Position numbers and translations under genes: made by a program | Assembly: GCA_034675505.1 (NCBI GenBank) | Contig: JAUCDD010000032.1 | Location: 1-64,000 of the forward strand | Length of the DNA stretch: 64,000 nt | Direction of reading: 5' to 3' | From: Melaminivora sp034675505 | Lineage (GTDB): Bacteria > Pseudomonadota > Gammaproteobacteria > Burkholderiales > Burkholderiaceae_C | Notes under the pieces: generated by a model | The model's input: only the letters and a program-made list of their open reading frames with translations | What the model was told of the DNA's origin: nothing | The model's database searches: none | Part shown: one piece after another, positions 63,972 through 64,000 of the stretch | How the letters are laid out: every line of letters starts with the position of its first letter | Position numbering within the stretch: the first letter of the stretch is position 1

Positions 63972-64000
63972 ATGCCCCGCTTCGCCGCCAACCTGAGCAT
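63972..64000 (+). CDS. hyi: Hydroxypyruvate isomerase, 3' end outside window
   Basis: Only the first nine codons are inside: MPRFAANLS. That start, CGGAGATT in front of it, and its place 49 nt after gcl match hydroxypyruvate isomerase, the normal neighbour of gcl. Identification rests on a very short stretch plus context. Confidence 0.75.

Overview
The window looks like chromosomal DNA of a beta-proteobacterium of the Comamonadaceae (Acidovorax, Alicycliphilus and relatives). The reasons are the very high GC content, a BktB-type thiolase, a tandem glycine riboswitch ahead of gcvTHP, an imuA-imuB-dnaE2 cassette behind a CTGT-N8-ACAG LexA box, and a recurrent short interspersed repeat. The genus is inferred from gene content and style, not from a marker gene. 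I saw no tRNA, rRNA, insertion sequence, prophage or CRISPR array.

Layout. 1-8.4 kb: end of a universal stress protein, bktB, an SDR gene overlapping a frameshifted pseudouridine synthase, a hybrid histidine kinase, a MerR/TipAS regulator with an MFS exporter behind a MerR-type promoter, and an FKBP isomerase. 8.4-13.5 kb: glycine cleavage operon gcvT-gcvH-gcvP under a tandem glycine riboswitch. 13.5-20 kb: a TRAP dicarboxylate-type transporter, a divergent Lrp-type regulator and a TrpXYZ-like ABC transporter. 20-29 kb: ETF-ubiquinone oxidoreductase, a thioesterase, an EptA-like lipid A modifier, a frameshifted AhpD-like gene, a DTW protein, a PAS-LuxR regulator divergent from scoAB, and an HD-GYP protein. 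29-34.5 kb: the SOS mutagenesis cassette imuA-imuB-dnaE2.

34.5-41.5 kb is the most unusual part. A four-gene operon encodes a secreted protein of seven ~40-residue repeats, a small exported protein, a CsgG/HfaB-like outer-membrane lipoprotein and a Sel1-repeat protein. It is divergent from a NarL-type response regulator and histidine kinase pair. I read it as a candidate curli- or holdfast-anchor-like surface fibre system with its own control.

41.5-52.8 kb: an AsmA-family protein, two small unknown genes, a second pseudouridine synthase, a secreted DUF2135-like protein, a hydrolase, a GtrB-GtrA-ChbG-like trio and the malic enzyme MaeB. 53-64 kb: purine breakdown and glyoxylate recovery, with an NCS2 permease (frameshifted), an M20 hydrolase, a UraD-AllC fusion, PuuE allantoinase, a GntR regulator, glycerate kinase, a LysR regulator, gcl and the start of hyi. 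Together these suggest allantoin to ureides to glyoxylate to tartronate semialdehyde to glycerate to phosphoglycerate.

Two themes run through the window. In three operons an intrinsic terminator sits just after the first gene, which encodes the abundant component (solute-binding protein or fibre subunit), ahead of the membrane or secretion genes. Separately, at least five genes carry single-base frame disruptions while their sequence is otherwise well conserved. This suggests indel errors in the assembly rather than decay, and should be settled before any of these genes is called a pseudogene.
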